Counted from the first letter of the stretch, positions 1 to 8,541 are shown. The stretch is 40,720 nucleotides of DNA from Nitrososphaerota archaeon (GCA_021325255.1 JAJPHP010000049.1:1-40720); one strand, 5' to 3'. Numbers and translations: made by a program. Notes: generated from the sequence alone by a model not told the origin.

Positions 1-371
1 CCAAAGTCACGGCAATTGGATTCTTTGTATATGGGTTGTATCGCGCATATCTTGCATCTGCTGCCCTGATTTTCCTTACGGTCTACCACAATCTCGAGCT
101 ATACAATGCATTCGACGCCTACCTCGTAATTGCGGTTACATTGACCTTTCTTGTGGTTGGGATTCTCTCATTCCCCGTCGGCATACTACTCTTGAGAGGG
201 AGCAAGGTCGGAGCAGTCGTAGGCACTTTGATTATGGTCTTGAACGTATTCATCAACCTAATGGACCTTGTGGTCGGAGTGATTACCCTTACACCGGGTT
301 TAGTTGCTGGGCTGTCGTGTTTGCTCATACTAGTGTGTCTATCTGCAGCTTCATGGTGGAAGCTGTCATGA
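1..371 (+). CDS. multi-pass membrane protein, 5'-truncated by window edge
   Basis: The reading frame is already open at base 3 and stays open to the TGA at 369-371, so the gene probably begins left of the window. A TTG at 36 is a possible internal start, but nothing shows that it is used. The visible ~122 residues are very hydrophobic, with about four membrane spans and short loops, and end in a Ser/Trp/Lys-containing tail. I recognise no family motif. The next gene on the same strand begins about 120 bases later and is also a small membrane protein, so the two may belong to one surface-associated cluster. Function unknown. Confidence 0.6.
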   Translation, partial: KVTAIGFFVYGLYRAYLASAALIFLTVYHNLELYNAFDAYLVIAVTLTFLVVGILSFPVGILLLRGSKVGAVVGTLIMVLNVFINLMDLVVGVITLTPGLVAGLSCLLILVCLSAASWWKLS

Positions 372-489
372 TTACTCGGATCACTATTGTGTGTGCCTCC
401 CTGTTATGCTAACATTATCCTCCAGTCCGTCATCGTCGAAAGGGTCTCCGTACAAACACAGAGGTTAAAGCTGATTGATTGCGAGAACT

Positions 490-669
490 ATGCCAGCGGC
501 CCCAGTAGCTCCAGTAGAGTGTCACAGCTACAGTTTCTTTGGATACGGCTGTTTTGTCGAAGGAATAGTGTACTTAATTGTTGGAGCGTTTTTCTTCGTC
601 TTTCTACTGTATCTATTCCGATGGTATAGGAGATTGGGAAAAAATACTGGTGAGGTCGCCGATACTTGA
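490..669 (+). CDS. small single-span membrane protein
   Basis: This 59-aa ORF starts at ATG 490; a TTG at 475 would add five residues. It has a Pro/Ala-rich N-terminus, a short segment with two cysteines (Cys-His-Ser-Tyr ... Gly-Cys), one strong hydrophobic helix at about residues 22-42, and a basic then acidic tail (YRRLGKN). The stop codon overlaps the TTG of the next ORF (TTGA at 666-669), which suggests translational coupling. The cysteines on the N-terminal side could be extracytoplasmic and paired, but this is inference. No family is recognised, and small ORFs like this carry real uncertainty. Confidence 0.45.
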   Translation: MPAAPVAPVECHSYSFFGYGCFVEGIVYLIVGAFFFVFLLYLFRWYRRLGKNTGEVADT

Positions 670-1130
670 CTACAAGTGGAACTTTCTATTACGCCGGCTT
701 TCTCGGCGGAATCTTCAGTACCGGGTGCCAGAAAGGGCACCAGTTAGGCTGCTTGAGCGCGCCAAATTCCCCAGCTTATCAATCTTGGCAAGCGTCCCAA
801 AGTACACCTTCAAGTTCCACTGGCACGTACACTACAACAGTAACTAGCACCTCTTCTACACAAGGGTCTACCCAATCTACAACAACAACTGCGGTGACAG
901 TTACGACCACTACGGTCACTGTAACAGCAATTCCGAGCACAACCACATCGACAAACCCTTATTCATCCCTTCAGTCAATAACTTCATTCTCTACCGCCGA
1001 TACTAGCGGGTCAACTTACACTGGTACGGTGGACATTCCCAACATTGATGCATGCACATTTGTTGACGCTCTGGCTGCTTCATGCGAACCAGAGATCACT
1101 GACCCTGCTCTGGGCAGTTTGGCTGGGTAA
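666..1130 (+). CDS. Thr/Ser-rich surface protein, 3' end probably frameshifted
   Basis: This 154-aa ORF (TTG start overlapping the upstream stop) has a hydrophobic, Cys-containing N-terminal segment (GCQKGHQLGC near residue 20-29). Then comes a long low-complexity Thr/Ser/Val stretch (about residues 40-110), typical of a glycosylated stalk on archaeal surface proteins, followed by the start of a Cys-containing folded domain. The frame stops at 1128, but a coding-like continuation lies in another frame up to 1339 (separate entry). The N-terminus is not a classical signal peptide. It may pair functionally with the coupled 59-aa membrane protein. Function unknown. Confidence 0.5.
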   Translation: MTTSGTFYYAGFLGGIFSTGCQKGHQLGCLSAPNSPAYQSWQASQSTPSSSTGTYTTTVTSTSSTQGSTQSTTTTAVTVTTTTVTVTAIPSTTTSTNPYSSLQSITSFSTADTSGSTYTGTVDIPNIDACTFVDALAASCEPEITDPALGSLAG

Positions 1131-1339
1131 TCTGTAGCTGGACAAGAGGGGTTCATTGTGGGAGGAGCCGCTGGTTTCATCCTAACGGAACAACAACCTC
1201 AGTAAACTGGAATGGAAGACTCTTGTTTGCAAATTGCAGTCCAAGCATCATTTACAGTACAGCTTCGGAGGGCCTTCACCAATTCTCATTTAAAGGCATA
1301 CCCGTCTACAGCGACGCTCATAGATTCATAACTGGTTAA
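1103..1339 (+). pseudogene. out-of-frame continuation of the Thr/Ser-rich protein
   Basis: In the frame offset by two from the preceding ORF, the sequence is open from just after a TGA at 1100 to a TAA at 1337. It encodes protein-like sequence rich in Trp, Cys, Asn and Gly (for example TTTSVNWNGRLLFANC, then SFKGIPVYSDAHRF). A single indel between about 1103 and 1127 would fuse it to the upstream ORF into a protein of roughly 220 residues. This could be a true pseudogene, a sequencing or assembly error, or recoding; the sequence alone cannot decide. Confidence 0.45.
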
Positions 1340-1453
1340 AGACCACGATGTCCAGCACGAAAGATCAAGGTGAAAATAACCCCAAAGCAACGTGTGGAAA
1401 ACGACTGTGAATAGAACATTTCCCTCAGTAGCCGAGAGAGAAAAGAAAAACAC

Positions 1454-2746
1454 ATGAATTTCCAAGCCAGCTATCTAGTAAGACCCTCTGGAGTAAAGGA
1501 AATAATCACCATCTGTGAAGGCTTTCTTGAACCATGGGAATTGAGTCACGCCCGTAAAGCAGTTGAGCGAAAGACGGAAAGCAAGAGTGGAAAGCAAAGC
1601 AAAGCAGTAGTGAGAGGAAGAAGGAACAAAGGAACTTCAAGAAGCAGAAAAGTGCCGAGCAAGAGGGAGACACAAGTTAGCGCTGAACTTTACTCGCAGC
1701 TCGCAAAGAAAGTTGTAAACGATTCTCTACGTCTCAAGCAAGGAGAGACAGTCACTGTCGAGACATGGAACAACGGGATTCCATTCGCAAGACAGGTAGT
1801 AATCGAGGCAAGAAGAATCGGCGCTATCCCTCTCATGATAGTTGAGGACGAAGAGGCCTACCTAGACGGAGTGAAGAACATGCCGAAGGAGGTGCTAGGA
1901 AAGATGGGGCAACACGAGTACAACCTCATCTCAGGGACAAACGCCTACGTCTTCATCCCGGGTCCGCCGATAGCTGCCTATGCCCCGATGATTACAAAGG
2001 AGGAAAATGTCGCAGCGACATCCTACAACAGCTCATGGTATGAAGCCGCAGAGAATGCAAAACTCAGGGGCGCCAGATTGACCTTCGGGTACGTCGGAAA
2101 GGACCTCGCAAAGTTACTAGGAAAAAAGGAGGAGGATATCATATCACATCAGATTAGGGCCGCTCTCGTTGATTACGACGCCCTAAAAGCTCGTGGAAGG
2201 CAAATCGCCGAGGATCTTGTCGACGGCGCAAGTGTAGTTCTCTCTTCAGAAGGAGGAGGCAATTCGTTGAAACTCACACTCAAAGGGGATCTCTCCGTTG
2301 AGGATGGGATAATAGATGAGCAGGACATCATAGAGGGCAACAACATGGGATACCTACCTCCCGGCATGGTCGCCAAGGGAATTGACTCATCCTCCGTAAA
2401 TGGCGCCGTTTCGATTTCCCCCTCGCAGTCACGAGTTGGCATCGTATCCGAAGCTAGACTGCACTTTGAAGGAGGGAGACTAACAAGGTGGGAGAGCAAA
2501 GATAAGGAAACAAAGGAAAAACTCGACGCACTGATCGGAGCGCTACCAGAAGAAAACAGATTGATTAGATCTCTTACCATTGGTTTCAACCCCGAGGTAA
2601 AGTACGGGTACTCGCACGACAGGTTCGTGCCTGGAGCCATCTCGATTACTGGATTCGGATTCACTGCGATCGTCAGAGACGGAGATCTGGTGGTGAACGG
2701 GAAGAAACTCGTCGAAGCCGGGACGCTCAGAGTCGCCGAGCAATAG
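1454..2746 (+). CDS. M29-type aminopeptidase-like protein (AmpS/COG2309 family)
   Basis: This 430-aa protein, from about residue 75 on, resembles the thermophilic aminopeptidase (M29) family: an N-terminal helix-rich segment with LKQGETVTVETWNN, a repeated Rossmann-like region, and a C-terminal part with LPPGMV, SSSVNGAV, GFNPEV and a final DGDLVVNGK hairpin. In active M29 enzymes the segments matching these carry metal-binding Glu and His residues. Here the expected GE-V-F and G-x-H-hydrophobic-A patterns read GMVAKG and GAISITG, so activity is doubtful (from memory of the family). The first ~66 residues include a very basic Lys/Arg/Ser stretch unlike the family. A GTG at 1652 would give a family-sized 364-aa protein and may be the true start. 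It stands alone, convergent with the zinc-ribbon gene. Confidence 0.7.
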   Translation: MNFQASYLVRPSGVKEIITICEGFLEPWELSHARKAVERKTESKSGKQSKAVVRGRRNKGTSRSRKVPSKRETQVSAELYSQLAKKVVNDSLRLKQGETVTVETWNNGIPFARQVVIEARRIGAIPLMIVEDEEAYLDGVKNMPKEVLGKMGQHEYNLISGTNAYVFIPGPPIAAYAPMITKEENVAATSYNSSWYEAAENAKLRGARLTFGYVGKDLAKLLGKKEEDIISHQIRAALVDYDALKARGRQIAEDLVDGASVVLSSEGGGNSLKLTLKGDLSVEDGIIDEQDIIEGNNMGYLPPGMVAKGIDSSSVNGAVSISPSQSRVGIVSEARLHFEGGRLTRWESKDKETKEKLDALIGALPEENRLIRSLTIGFNPEVKYGYSHDRFVPGAISITGFGFTAIVRDGDLVVNGKKLVEAGTLRVAEQ

Positions 2747-2829
2747 TCGGCGCAAATGACTAGGCTCTGAGCTACTTCAGGAAAGGGAATAGAGAGAAGA
2801 GAACGTTTACACTAGCTGAAATACTGGAA

Positions 2830-2850
2830 CGGATTTTTTTCTTCTCCCTT
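2830..2850 (+). terminator. T-rich transcription stop after the M29-like gene
   Basis: About 85 bases after the stop of the peptidase-like gene, the + strand reads a run of eight T followed by CTTCTCCCTTT. U-rich tracts without a strong hairpin terminate archaeal transcripts. The site lies between convergent genes and touches the 3' end of the zinc-ribbon gene. Confidence 0.35.
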
Positions 2851-3363
2851 TCAGGATTCTGAGCCCGGCGCCAAGTCAGAAGTTGTCGCCGAGACTTCCT
2901 GCGGCACAGGAGGGTTGCTGGCGCTAGGTACGTCTTCCTTGTACTTTTGAGCCAGTTCCTCACTCCAGCTGACCCAGTTGAAGAAATTAGCCTTGCCCAG
3001 CGGGCGGTTCTGCTCTTTCAACACGCCGCGGAGATACATGTCCCCGATGAACACCTGTTTTCCTCCTTTATTTGAGCCGGCGGCGGTTTCCGTTACTTCC
3101 TTGACGACCATGTACGAGGATCTATGCCAGTTGGTGCTTCTCACCACGAACGGCGTTTTTCGTCCGCCCTCCTCGTAAATCATGGGAAGCGTCTTGAGGC
3201 TCTCGTCGTACTTAAAGACTGCTCGAAAGCAGTTCTCGCAAAAATACATTGTCCGCTTTCTCGTTGTGACGATTGAGGCCTTCTCCCTCGACATTTCTCG
3301 CTCACACCTCTGGCAGTTGACATTCGGGTCTTGCTGGGAGGGTGAAAGTTCGGATTTCGCCAT
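2851..3363 (-). CDS. zinc-ribbon protein of unknown function
   Basis: The protein is 170 aa from the ATG at 3363 (MAKSEL); an upstream in-frame ATG at 3405 would add 14 residues. Residues 17-45 contain two CxxC pairs (CQRC ... CENC) separated by a basic stretch (TTRKRT), a likely zinc ribbon. The rest is mixed alpha/beta with a conserved-looking core (NWHRSSYMVVKEV, VFIGDMYLRGVL, NFFNWVSWSEELAQKY) and a disordered Pro/Ser/Ala tail. I do not recognise the family. A nucleic-acid or protein-interaction role is only a guess from the ribbon. It follows the large secreted gene on the same strand but is separated from it by a strong terminator, so it is probably transcribed alone. Confidence 0.7.
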   Translation of the reverse strand: MAKSELSPSQQDPNVNCQRCEREMSREKASIVTTRKRTMYFCENCFRAVFKYDESLKTLPMIYEEGGRKTPFVVRSTNWHRSSYMVVKEVTETAAGSNKGGKQVFIGDMYLRGVLKEQNRPLGKANFFNWVSWSEELAQKYKEDVPSASNPPVPQEVSATTSDLAPGSES

Positions 3364-3439
3364 TTTACTTTTCTGCTGAGTCACTCGCTCGAACAGCGGT
3401 GGCATATTAAGGTGTGGTGAAGGGAGTTCCGACGCTAAA

Positions 3440-3500
3440 AAGAGAGAAAAAAGAAAATTGGGGGAGTGGGCGAATTCTTTTGCGAATTGCCCCCAATTTT
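3440..3500 (-). terminator. hairpin terminator of the 728-aa secreted protein gene
   Basis: AAAATTGGGGG (3454-3464) and CCCCCAATTTT (3490-3500) are perfect 11-base inverted repeats. The 25 bases between them hold a second near-palindrome (GGGCGAATTC / GCGAATTGCCC). Read on the minus strand, the stem is followed by TTTTCTTTTTTCTCTC and another T run. It lies about 40 bases beyond the stop codon of the upstream minus-strand gene. This stem plus U-tract is unusually bacterial in look for an archaeon. Confidence 0.65.
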
Positions 3501-3541
3501 TTGCTCCGAGCGGAGAACCCTACTGTCTTCCGCGCAGCACC

Positions 3542-5728
3542 CTATGAAGCAGCGACATAGCTGATCGCTGTTCCCCAGTTCGCGAACAAGGTTCGGGTTC
3601 CACCGCATGTGATCGCGTCGAACTGGTTACCGTTGGTTGCGCCGCTCAGGAAGGCTTGGTCGCCGCAGTTTTGATATTGGATGTACTCCGCGCTAAAGTA
3701 GACATTGCCGTGCCCTCCAGTTGATGGGACGAAGATTGCCTGACCATAGTCACCCCACCTCGGTCTCGTCAAACCAGGCCAGAACTGATACTCGGTGGCG
3801 CTGTCCGAAGGAGACTTGCCGGTAGCAGTGACATGGATCACGCTTTGTCCCGTCAATACCGTGTAAGCGGTGCTCGGGTAGTAGCCAGGGCCGGAGAGCG
3901 TGAATGACATCAGGGCGTTCCCGCCGTCGGTGGCAGCGATAGATGGGAACTCGATGTCCGCATTGCCCGCGGCTACGTAGCCTCCGCCCGCTACAGATGT
4001 GCTCCCTATAGCCCAGAACGCAGCGCCGAGGTGCAGCCCGCTTTTCTCGGCGACACCGGTGCTAACAGCTGCCCACAGGTGGCCGTGTGCATACGAGGCC
4101 TGCGTGGCTCCATCACCGTTGCTTGCGAGTCCTGACTCTGGACAGGACTGTGCCTGAGATAGCCCTAGTAGTCCGCAATTATCGCCGAGCGGAATTGGAC
4201 CTCCCTTCTGAGCTCCGAGACCGCAGAACCCGCCATATTGTACCAGACATGCGAGTCCTTCATCCCTGTAAGTTATTTGCGGCGTGGTGTAAAGAGTTCC
4301 GCCGAAGGCGATGCCACTGCATGTTTTGCATTTAGCGCTGTTCAGGTTTGAAAGGCCTGTCCAATCAAATGCCGCAACGCGATTGTCTCCCGCGCCGAAG
4401 AAGTCAAGCGTTGCGACCATCCAGCCAGTGCCTCCGTGAGTGTTGTCGAACTGTGACGCATCGGGAGTCTGGGCAGGTATCACCTGGTACCAACAGACTC
4501 CGACAGTGCAGTCAAAAGCTTGCGGCTGGAACGCTCCATTTGCCGGTATGGGATACAGATTTGCCGCTGTACCCATGTTTTCATAGGCTACGGTTACGGT
4601 CTTGGCTGGCTGACCCGTCTCGAGCGCGTTCAGTCCAAAGGCAAATTCCTGCGCTCCGTTGAAGCCATTGCAGCCAAACCCTGAACCAGAGCTACAATAG
4701 GTTGGCAAGGCCCCCAGATTGAACTCGTCGTAGAAAAGCATCCACGCATCTCTGGTGGTTCCCTGCTTTGCGTAGTCGTTGAGAAGTTGGCTATTGTCCG
4801 TACCGGCTGGGCCGCAGTGTGAACCCGGATCACAATTTACAAAGTTCGGGTCGAGGAAGTAGACGTTCCAAGAAGTTGTCAGAGGATTGTTGCCTACGCT
4901 GACCGCAATCCCTTCTCTGCAGGTATCTGGTACAGCGACGAAGCATCCCTGGAACGGCCCGGGCTGACCGCTAGGTCCTGGCGTCTCTGGTGTCGTGGAC
5001 ACGAATTCCGTGATGAACCAGTGTCCGCCGTTGCTGTAGTCATACAGGCACGAAACGTCACCTGCACTGCTCCAACTAAGGGTGTTGAGTCCCATTAAGT
5101 TATCCATCGATGCGACACCCGAGAGAGGCTTTAGGCTCGAAGCGCTGTATACCTGCAGTATGCCTATGTTCAGAATTTCCATGACGTATTGGTTATTTGC
5201 ACACAGTCCCTGATCAGGGGGCTCAACTGTGTATCCGAAGGTCTGGAAATTTTCGACCGCATTTAGGGCGAATGGGTTCGTTATTGCGCCACCGGAGCTC
5301 AGACTTGTTGCCTCGCATTGAGTGGCCGATGATGAGCAGCTTTCTACGGTCTGACTACCCGATACACCGTTTGAGGATTGAGCGGAAGCCGGTTTTGCGT
5401 TGAGCGAAACAGGATTCAAAGGCGAGGGGAATCTCGAGGTGGAGAGAGCATTGTTCGTTGATGCCCTAAGAGAATTCGACGCTCCGAAAGGCGATGATAC
5501 GGTTGTGGGTCCCGCGAGGAATTCACCGGCGGTTCCTACAAAGGTTGGAGCGGCTGACGTGAAAGAAGAACTTGACTGCTCGACAGGGGTAGAGGAGGAG
5601 GATGGTGATAACGATTGAACCATCGCTCCGAAACTTGCTGGCGCACCGCTAACCAGTAGAATTGAGAGAATTGCTATCGAAATCAAACTTATCGTTTTTC
5701 GTTTTGAGAGCTTGTAGAGCGAAAACAT
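3542..5728 (-). CDS. large secreted protein, propeller-like, unknown function
   Basis: This 728-aa protein has a clear signal peptide: basic KLSKRK, a hydrophobic core at residues 11-28, and a small-residue end around GAPASFGA. A Ser/Thr/Ala-rich linker (about 35-125) precedes a long exported domain rich in Gly, Asn, Trp and aromatics with about twenty cysteines, many closely spaced (GDVSCLYDY, CDPGSHCG, CKTCSG, NCGLLG). This suggests a disulfide-stabilised fold, plausibly a beta-propeller. No catalytic motif is recognised. It ends without a membrane anchor, so it is probably released or wall-associated. A TATA-like AGATAAATAA sits 25-32 bases upstream of the ATG, so the transcript is close to leaderless. 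A strong hairpin terminator follows. Neighbours give no pathway context. Confidence 0.75.
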   Translation of the reverse strand: MFSLYKLSKRKTISLISIAILSILLVSGAPASFGAMVQSLSPSSSSTPVEQSSSSFTSAAPTFVGTAGEFLAGPTTVSSPFGASNSLRASTNNALSTSRFPSPLNPVSLNAKPASAQSSNGVSGSQTVESCSSSATQCEATSLSSGGAITNPFALNAVENFQTFGYTVEPPDQGLCANNQYVMEILNIGILQVYSASSLKPLSGVASMDNLMGLNTLSWSSAGDVSCLYDYSNGGHWFITEFVSTTPETPGPSGQPGPFQGCFVAVPDTCREGIAVSVGNNPLTTSWNVYFLDPNFVNCDPGSHCGPAGTDNSQLLNDYAKQGTTRDAWMLFYDEFNLGALPTYCSSGSGFGCNGFNGAQEFAFGLNALETGQPAKTVTVAYENMGTAANLYPIPANGAFQPQAFDCTVGVCWYQVIPAQTPDASQFDNTHGGTGWMVATLDFFGAGDNRVAAFDWTGLSNLNSAKCKTCSGIAFGGTLYTTPQITYRDEGLACLVQYGGFCGLGAQKGGPIPLGDNCGLLGLSQAQSCPESGLASNGDGATQASYAHGHLWAAVSTGVAEKSGLHLGAAFWAIGSTSVAGGGYVAAGNADIEFPSIAATDGGNALMSFTLSGPGYYPSTAYTVLTGQSVIHVTATGKSPSDSATEYQFWPGLTRPRWGDYGQAIFVPSTGGHGNVYFSAEYIQYQNCGDQAFLSGATNGNQFDAITCGGTRTLFANWGTAISYVAAS

Positions 5729-5750
5729 AGAAGCGGGTGATAGTGAACCA

Positions 5751-5760
5751 TTATTTATCT
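5751..5760 (-). promoter_or_regulatory. TATA box of the 728-aa secreted protein gene
   Basis: The minus strand reads AGATAAATAA centred about 27 bases before the ATG at 5728. That is the spacing expected for an archaeal promoter with a leaderless or nearly leaderless transcript. Confidence 0.5.
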
Positions 5761-6224
5761 CTTCAAGACTATCCTATCATAGATGCTTCGGCAAGAAGAA
5801 ACTTCCAGCCGGCGGGATTTGAGACTTAGGTTCTCCTCTGTTCCGTTAGAATTTCCAGTTCGAAATCTAGCTGGAGCTCTCAATCAATGAAACGCGGTAA
5901 CTGTATCGGGATCCGACATATCTTCGATGTGTCAGAGGATTTGATAGAGACGATGACTCAAAGTTAGGTACACTAGTTTGATTGAAATCTGTTTGCCAGA
6001 AAAGAGAGCTCGACAACAAGGGCAAGCGTTTATCACTGCTCAGATGCTCGTTCCGATTTCTGTTAGAGTCAAGGCGAGAGCCAGATCCGACTGGTAACTT
6101 GAACTTCGTCTAACTTACAACTTTGAAATTGAATATTGACACATGTTCTTCTCTTTCAATCTTCTTCCTCTTTATCCCGCGTACCATGCCATCAACGGAA
6201 GGGCCGAAGAGAGAACACTTATCA
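5761..6224. other. intergenic region, no gene supported
   Basis: About 460 bases lie between two divergent genes. Short ORFs (for example one starting at ATG 6186) run into the CoxL gene in the wrong frame and look non-coding. TATA-like stretches occur near 6027-6036 and 6171-6178, but no gene fits them. I see no repeat or RNA gene. Confidence 0.4.
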
Positions 6225-6233
6225 CTTTATTTT
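6225..6233 (+). promoter_or_regulatory. TATA-like element before the CoxL-type gene
   Basis: CTTTATTTT is centred about 33 bases before the TTG at 6262. This position supports a short-leader transcript and the TTG start chosen for the downstream gene. Confidence 0.35.
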
Positions 6234-6261
6234 CCGAGAAAACCCCTGGATCAGAAGCGAA

Positions 6262-8541
6262 TTGTCAGAAAAGCTACCCGAGGATTTGAAATTCATCAGG
6301 GGGGCGGGACGGTACGTCGATGACGTCAAGTTCGATAACATGCTTCGCCTAAACGTGGTGAGGAGCCCTTACGCTCACGCTAGAATAAAAGAGATTGACC
6401 TCTCGGATGTCACAAAGAACGGAGCTAGTCTAGTCATGACCGCCTCGGACATTTCTCAGGTATTCAAGAATAGCATTCCTTCATTTCCTCACCCTCAGGC
6501 AAAGATCATCGGACTTCCTGTCCTCGCTGAGAGAAAGGCAAATTTTGTTGGGCAGCCTGTCGCCGCATTTGTTTCTTCGAACAAGTACGACGGAGAGGAC
6601 CTCGAGGAGCTAGCTTCGGTTGACTACGAATCGCTTCAGCCGGTTCTCGACCCCCTCAAAGCAATCGAGCCCTCCTCGCCCATCATCCACGAGAGCATAG
6701 GAACCAACGTAAACCTCTCCACCACTGAAGGCAGGGGAGATGTGGATAGCGCGTTTTCAAGGTCAGACGCAGTGGTAATAGAGGACCGCCTGTCCACCCA
6801 CCGCGTTGCTCCAAACCCGATCGAACCACGTGGTATAATCGCAAGCTGGGACGGAAAAAGGTTCACGGTGCTTGTCTCCTGCCAAGGCGTCTTTGCGCTC
6901 AGAGAGGCCTTCAAGGATACTCTCAAACTTTCAAACGAACAGATCAGGATAATCCAGACCGATGTGGGAGGGGCATTTGGCTCAAAGAGCCAGCTCTTCC
7001 CCGAGTACGCGCTCGCCTGCTATGCGGCTATGAAACTCCGAAGGCCGGTAAAGTGGATCGAAACGAGGAAGGAGAACCTCATTGCCACGCACCACGGGCG
7101 CGACGTCATGGCAGATATTTCACTCGCGGCGAAGAGGGACGGGGAAATTCTTGGCCTGAGAGGCCGAGTCGTCGCCGATGTCGGCGCTTACAGTTTCTCC
7201 GTGAACACAAGATACGGCACCTTTGTCGCAGATCAGCTCACAGGTCCCTATAGGACTCCGCTCGCAAGAGTCGAGGTGCTGAACGTCTTCACAAACAAGA
7301 CTCCGCTAGGGCCATACAGGGGAGCGGGGAGGCCCGAGGCCGCATTCTTCTACGAGCGGATGATGGACCTGCTCGCGGACGAGTTGAAACTCGATGAAGT
7401 CGAGGTCAGGCAGAGGAACTTTGTGAGGCCGGAAGAGATGCCCTACGCTTCTCCGACTGGCTTCGTTCTGGACACGGAGGATTACAGATCAATTGTGAAA
7501 AAGTCGCTAGACTTTCTCGAGTACAGAAAGATTTCTGAACAGATTTCGAAGACCGGAGTTTCAGGCGCGTCATCAGCACCACTGCTTCTGGGTCTCGGTA
7601 TCTCGGATTACATAGAGGTAAACAGGTCGGCCCCCGGAGAGTCCGCTCTAGCAAGGTTGGAGAAGGATGGCACGATTACATTGATTTCTGGACTTGGGCC
7701 GCACGGACAGGGTCACCTCACAATGCTCACGAATTTGATTTCTAAGGAGCTCGGGGTTTCTGCGGAGGAAGCAGGCAAAATGATACACGTCGTGTTTGGT
7801 GATTCGGATCTCCTGGCCCGCGGCGTCGGGACCTTTGGTTCGAGAAGCACAGTGGCCGGAGGCAACGCCGCAGTTAGGGCTGTGCAGGAGCTGAAGAAGA
7901 ATATCCTCGAAGAGGCCTCCAAAATCTCAGGCATCCCCTCCGAGAGGCTGCACTGCGCAAACGGTGGAGTCCAGGAAGAGACTGTCAATGGTGGATCTTA
8001 CAAAACTGTTCTCACTCTCAGGCAAGTCGCGGAGAAGACGGAACAGCAAATTGAGAGCTCCGGCTTTTACGAAGTGAAGGACACAACGTCATTCGGGGTT
8101 CACATGGCGATTGTCGAGGTTGACCCTCAGACCGGCAGAGCAAGAATAGTGAAGTACGGCGCAGTGGACGACGCTGGGAGAATCGTCGATAAAATGTCCG
8201 CCGAGGCGCAGGTCGCAGGAGGGATCATGCAGGGGATAGGCGAGGTGTTCTATGAAGAAATGATCTACGATTCCGAAGGTCAGCCCATCGTGGGGACAAT
8301 TGGTGACGCTGGCGTGCCAACCGCCGTCGAAGGAATGATCCCGAGATCTGAGCTGCTCGAGTATCCATCGAGCAACCCGCTTGGCACACGCGGAGTGGGC
8401 GAGGCAGGCGCAATTGCGGCGCCCGACACGCTCGTTCGAGCGGTTGAGAAAGCGCTTCGAAGAAGTGGAAGGAATGTTAGGATAAAATCCACACTACTAA
8501 AGCCGGAAATAGTGCTTGAACTGCTGAGCTCTCGAAAATAA
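6262..8541 (+). CDS. molybdenum hydroxylase large subunit, form-II CoxL-like
   Basis: This protein belongs to the xanthine oxidase / aerobic CO dehydrogenase large-subunit family, which carries the Mo-cytosine-dinucleotide cofactor and hydroxylates a substrate or oxidises an aldehyde. With the TTG at 6262 it has 759 aa. The frame runs further upstream, but homology-like sequence starts at LPEDLKFIRGAGRYVDDV. Visible motifs are DVGGAFGSK (from residue 234), the active-site loop GPYRGAGR (350-357), GTFGSRSTVAGG, and GVGEAGA with Glu714 as candidate catalytic base. The loop matches the form-II signature (AYRGAGR), not the form-I CO-oxidising AYxCSFR, so CO is unlikely to be the substrate. No small (2Fe-2S) or medium (FAD) subunit gene is adjacent, although these are normally in one operon. 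A Mo/W-type transporter lies 1.5 kb downstream. Confidence 0.9.
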   Translation: MSEKLPEDLKFIRGAGRYVDDVKFDNMLRLNVVRSPYAHARIKEIDLSDVTKNGASLVMTASDISQVFKNSIPSFPHPQAKIIGLPVLAERKANFVGQPVAAFVSSNKYDGEDLEELASVDYESLQPVLDPLKAIEPSSPIIHESIGTNVNLSTTEGRGDVDSAFSRSDAVVIEDRLSTHRVAPNPIEPRGIIASWDGKRFTVLVSCQGVFALREAFKDTLKLSNEQIRIIQTDVGGAFGSKSQLFPEYALACYAAMKLRRPVKWIETRKENLIATHHGRDVMADISLAAKRDGEILGLRGRVVADVGAYSFSVNTRYGTFVADQLTGPYRTPLARVEVLNVFTNKTPLGPYRGAGRPEAAFFYERMMDLLADELKLDEVEVRQRNFVRPEEMPYASPTGFVLDTEDYRSIVKKSLDFLEYRKISEQISKTGVSGASSAPLLLGLGISDYIEVNRSAPGESALARLEKDGTITLISGLGPHGQGHLTMLTNLISKELGVSAEEAGKMIHVVFGDSDLLARGVGTFGSRSTVAGGNAAVRAVQELKKNILEEASKISGIPSERLHCANGGVQEETVNGGSYKTVLTLRQVAEKTEQQIESSGFYEVKDTTSFGVHMAIVEVDPQTGRARIVKYGAVDDAGRIVDKMSAEAQVAGGIMQGIGEVFYEEMIYDSEGQPIVGTIGDAGVPTAVEGMIPRSELLEYPSSNPLGTRGVGEAGAIAAPDTLVRAVEKALRRSGRNVRIKSTLLKPEIVLELLSSRK

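Noticed and set aside
6186..6323. ORF beginning at ATG 6186 in another frame from CoxL
   Set aside because: It overlaps the conserved start of the CoxL-like protein in the wrong frame and has no protein-like features.
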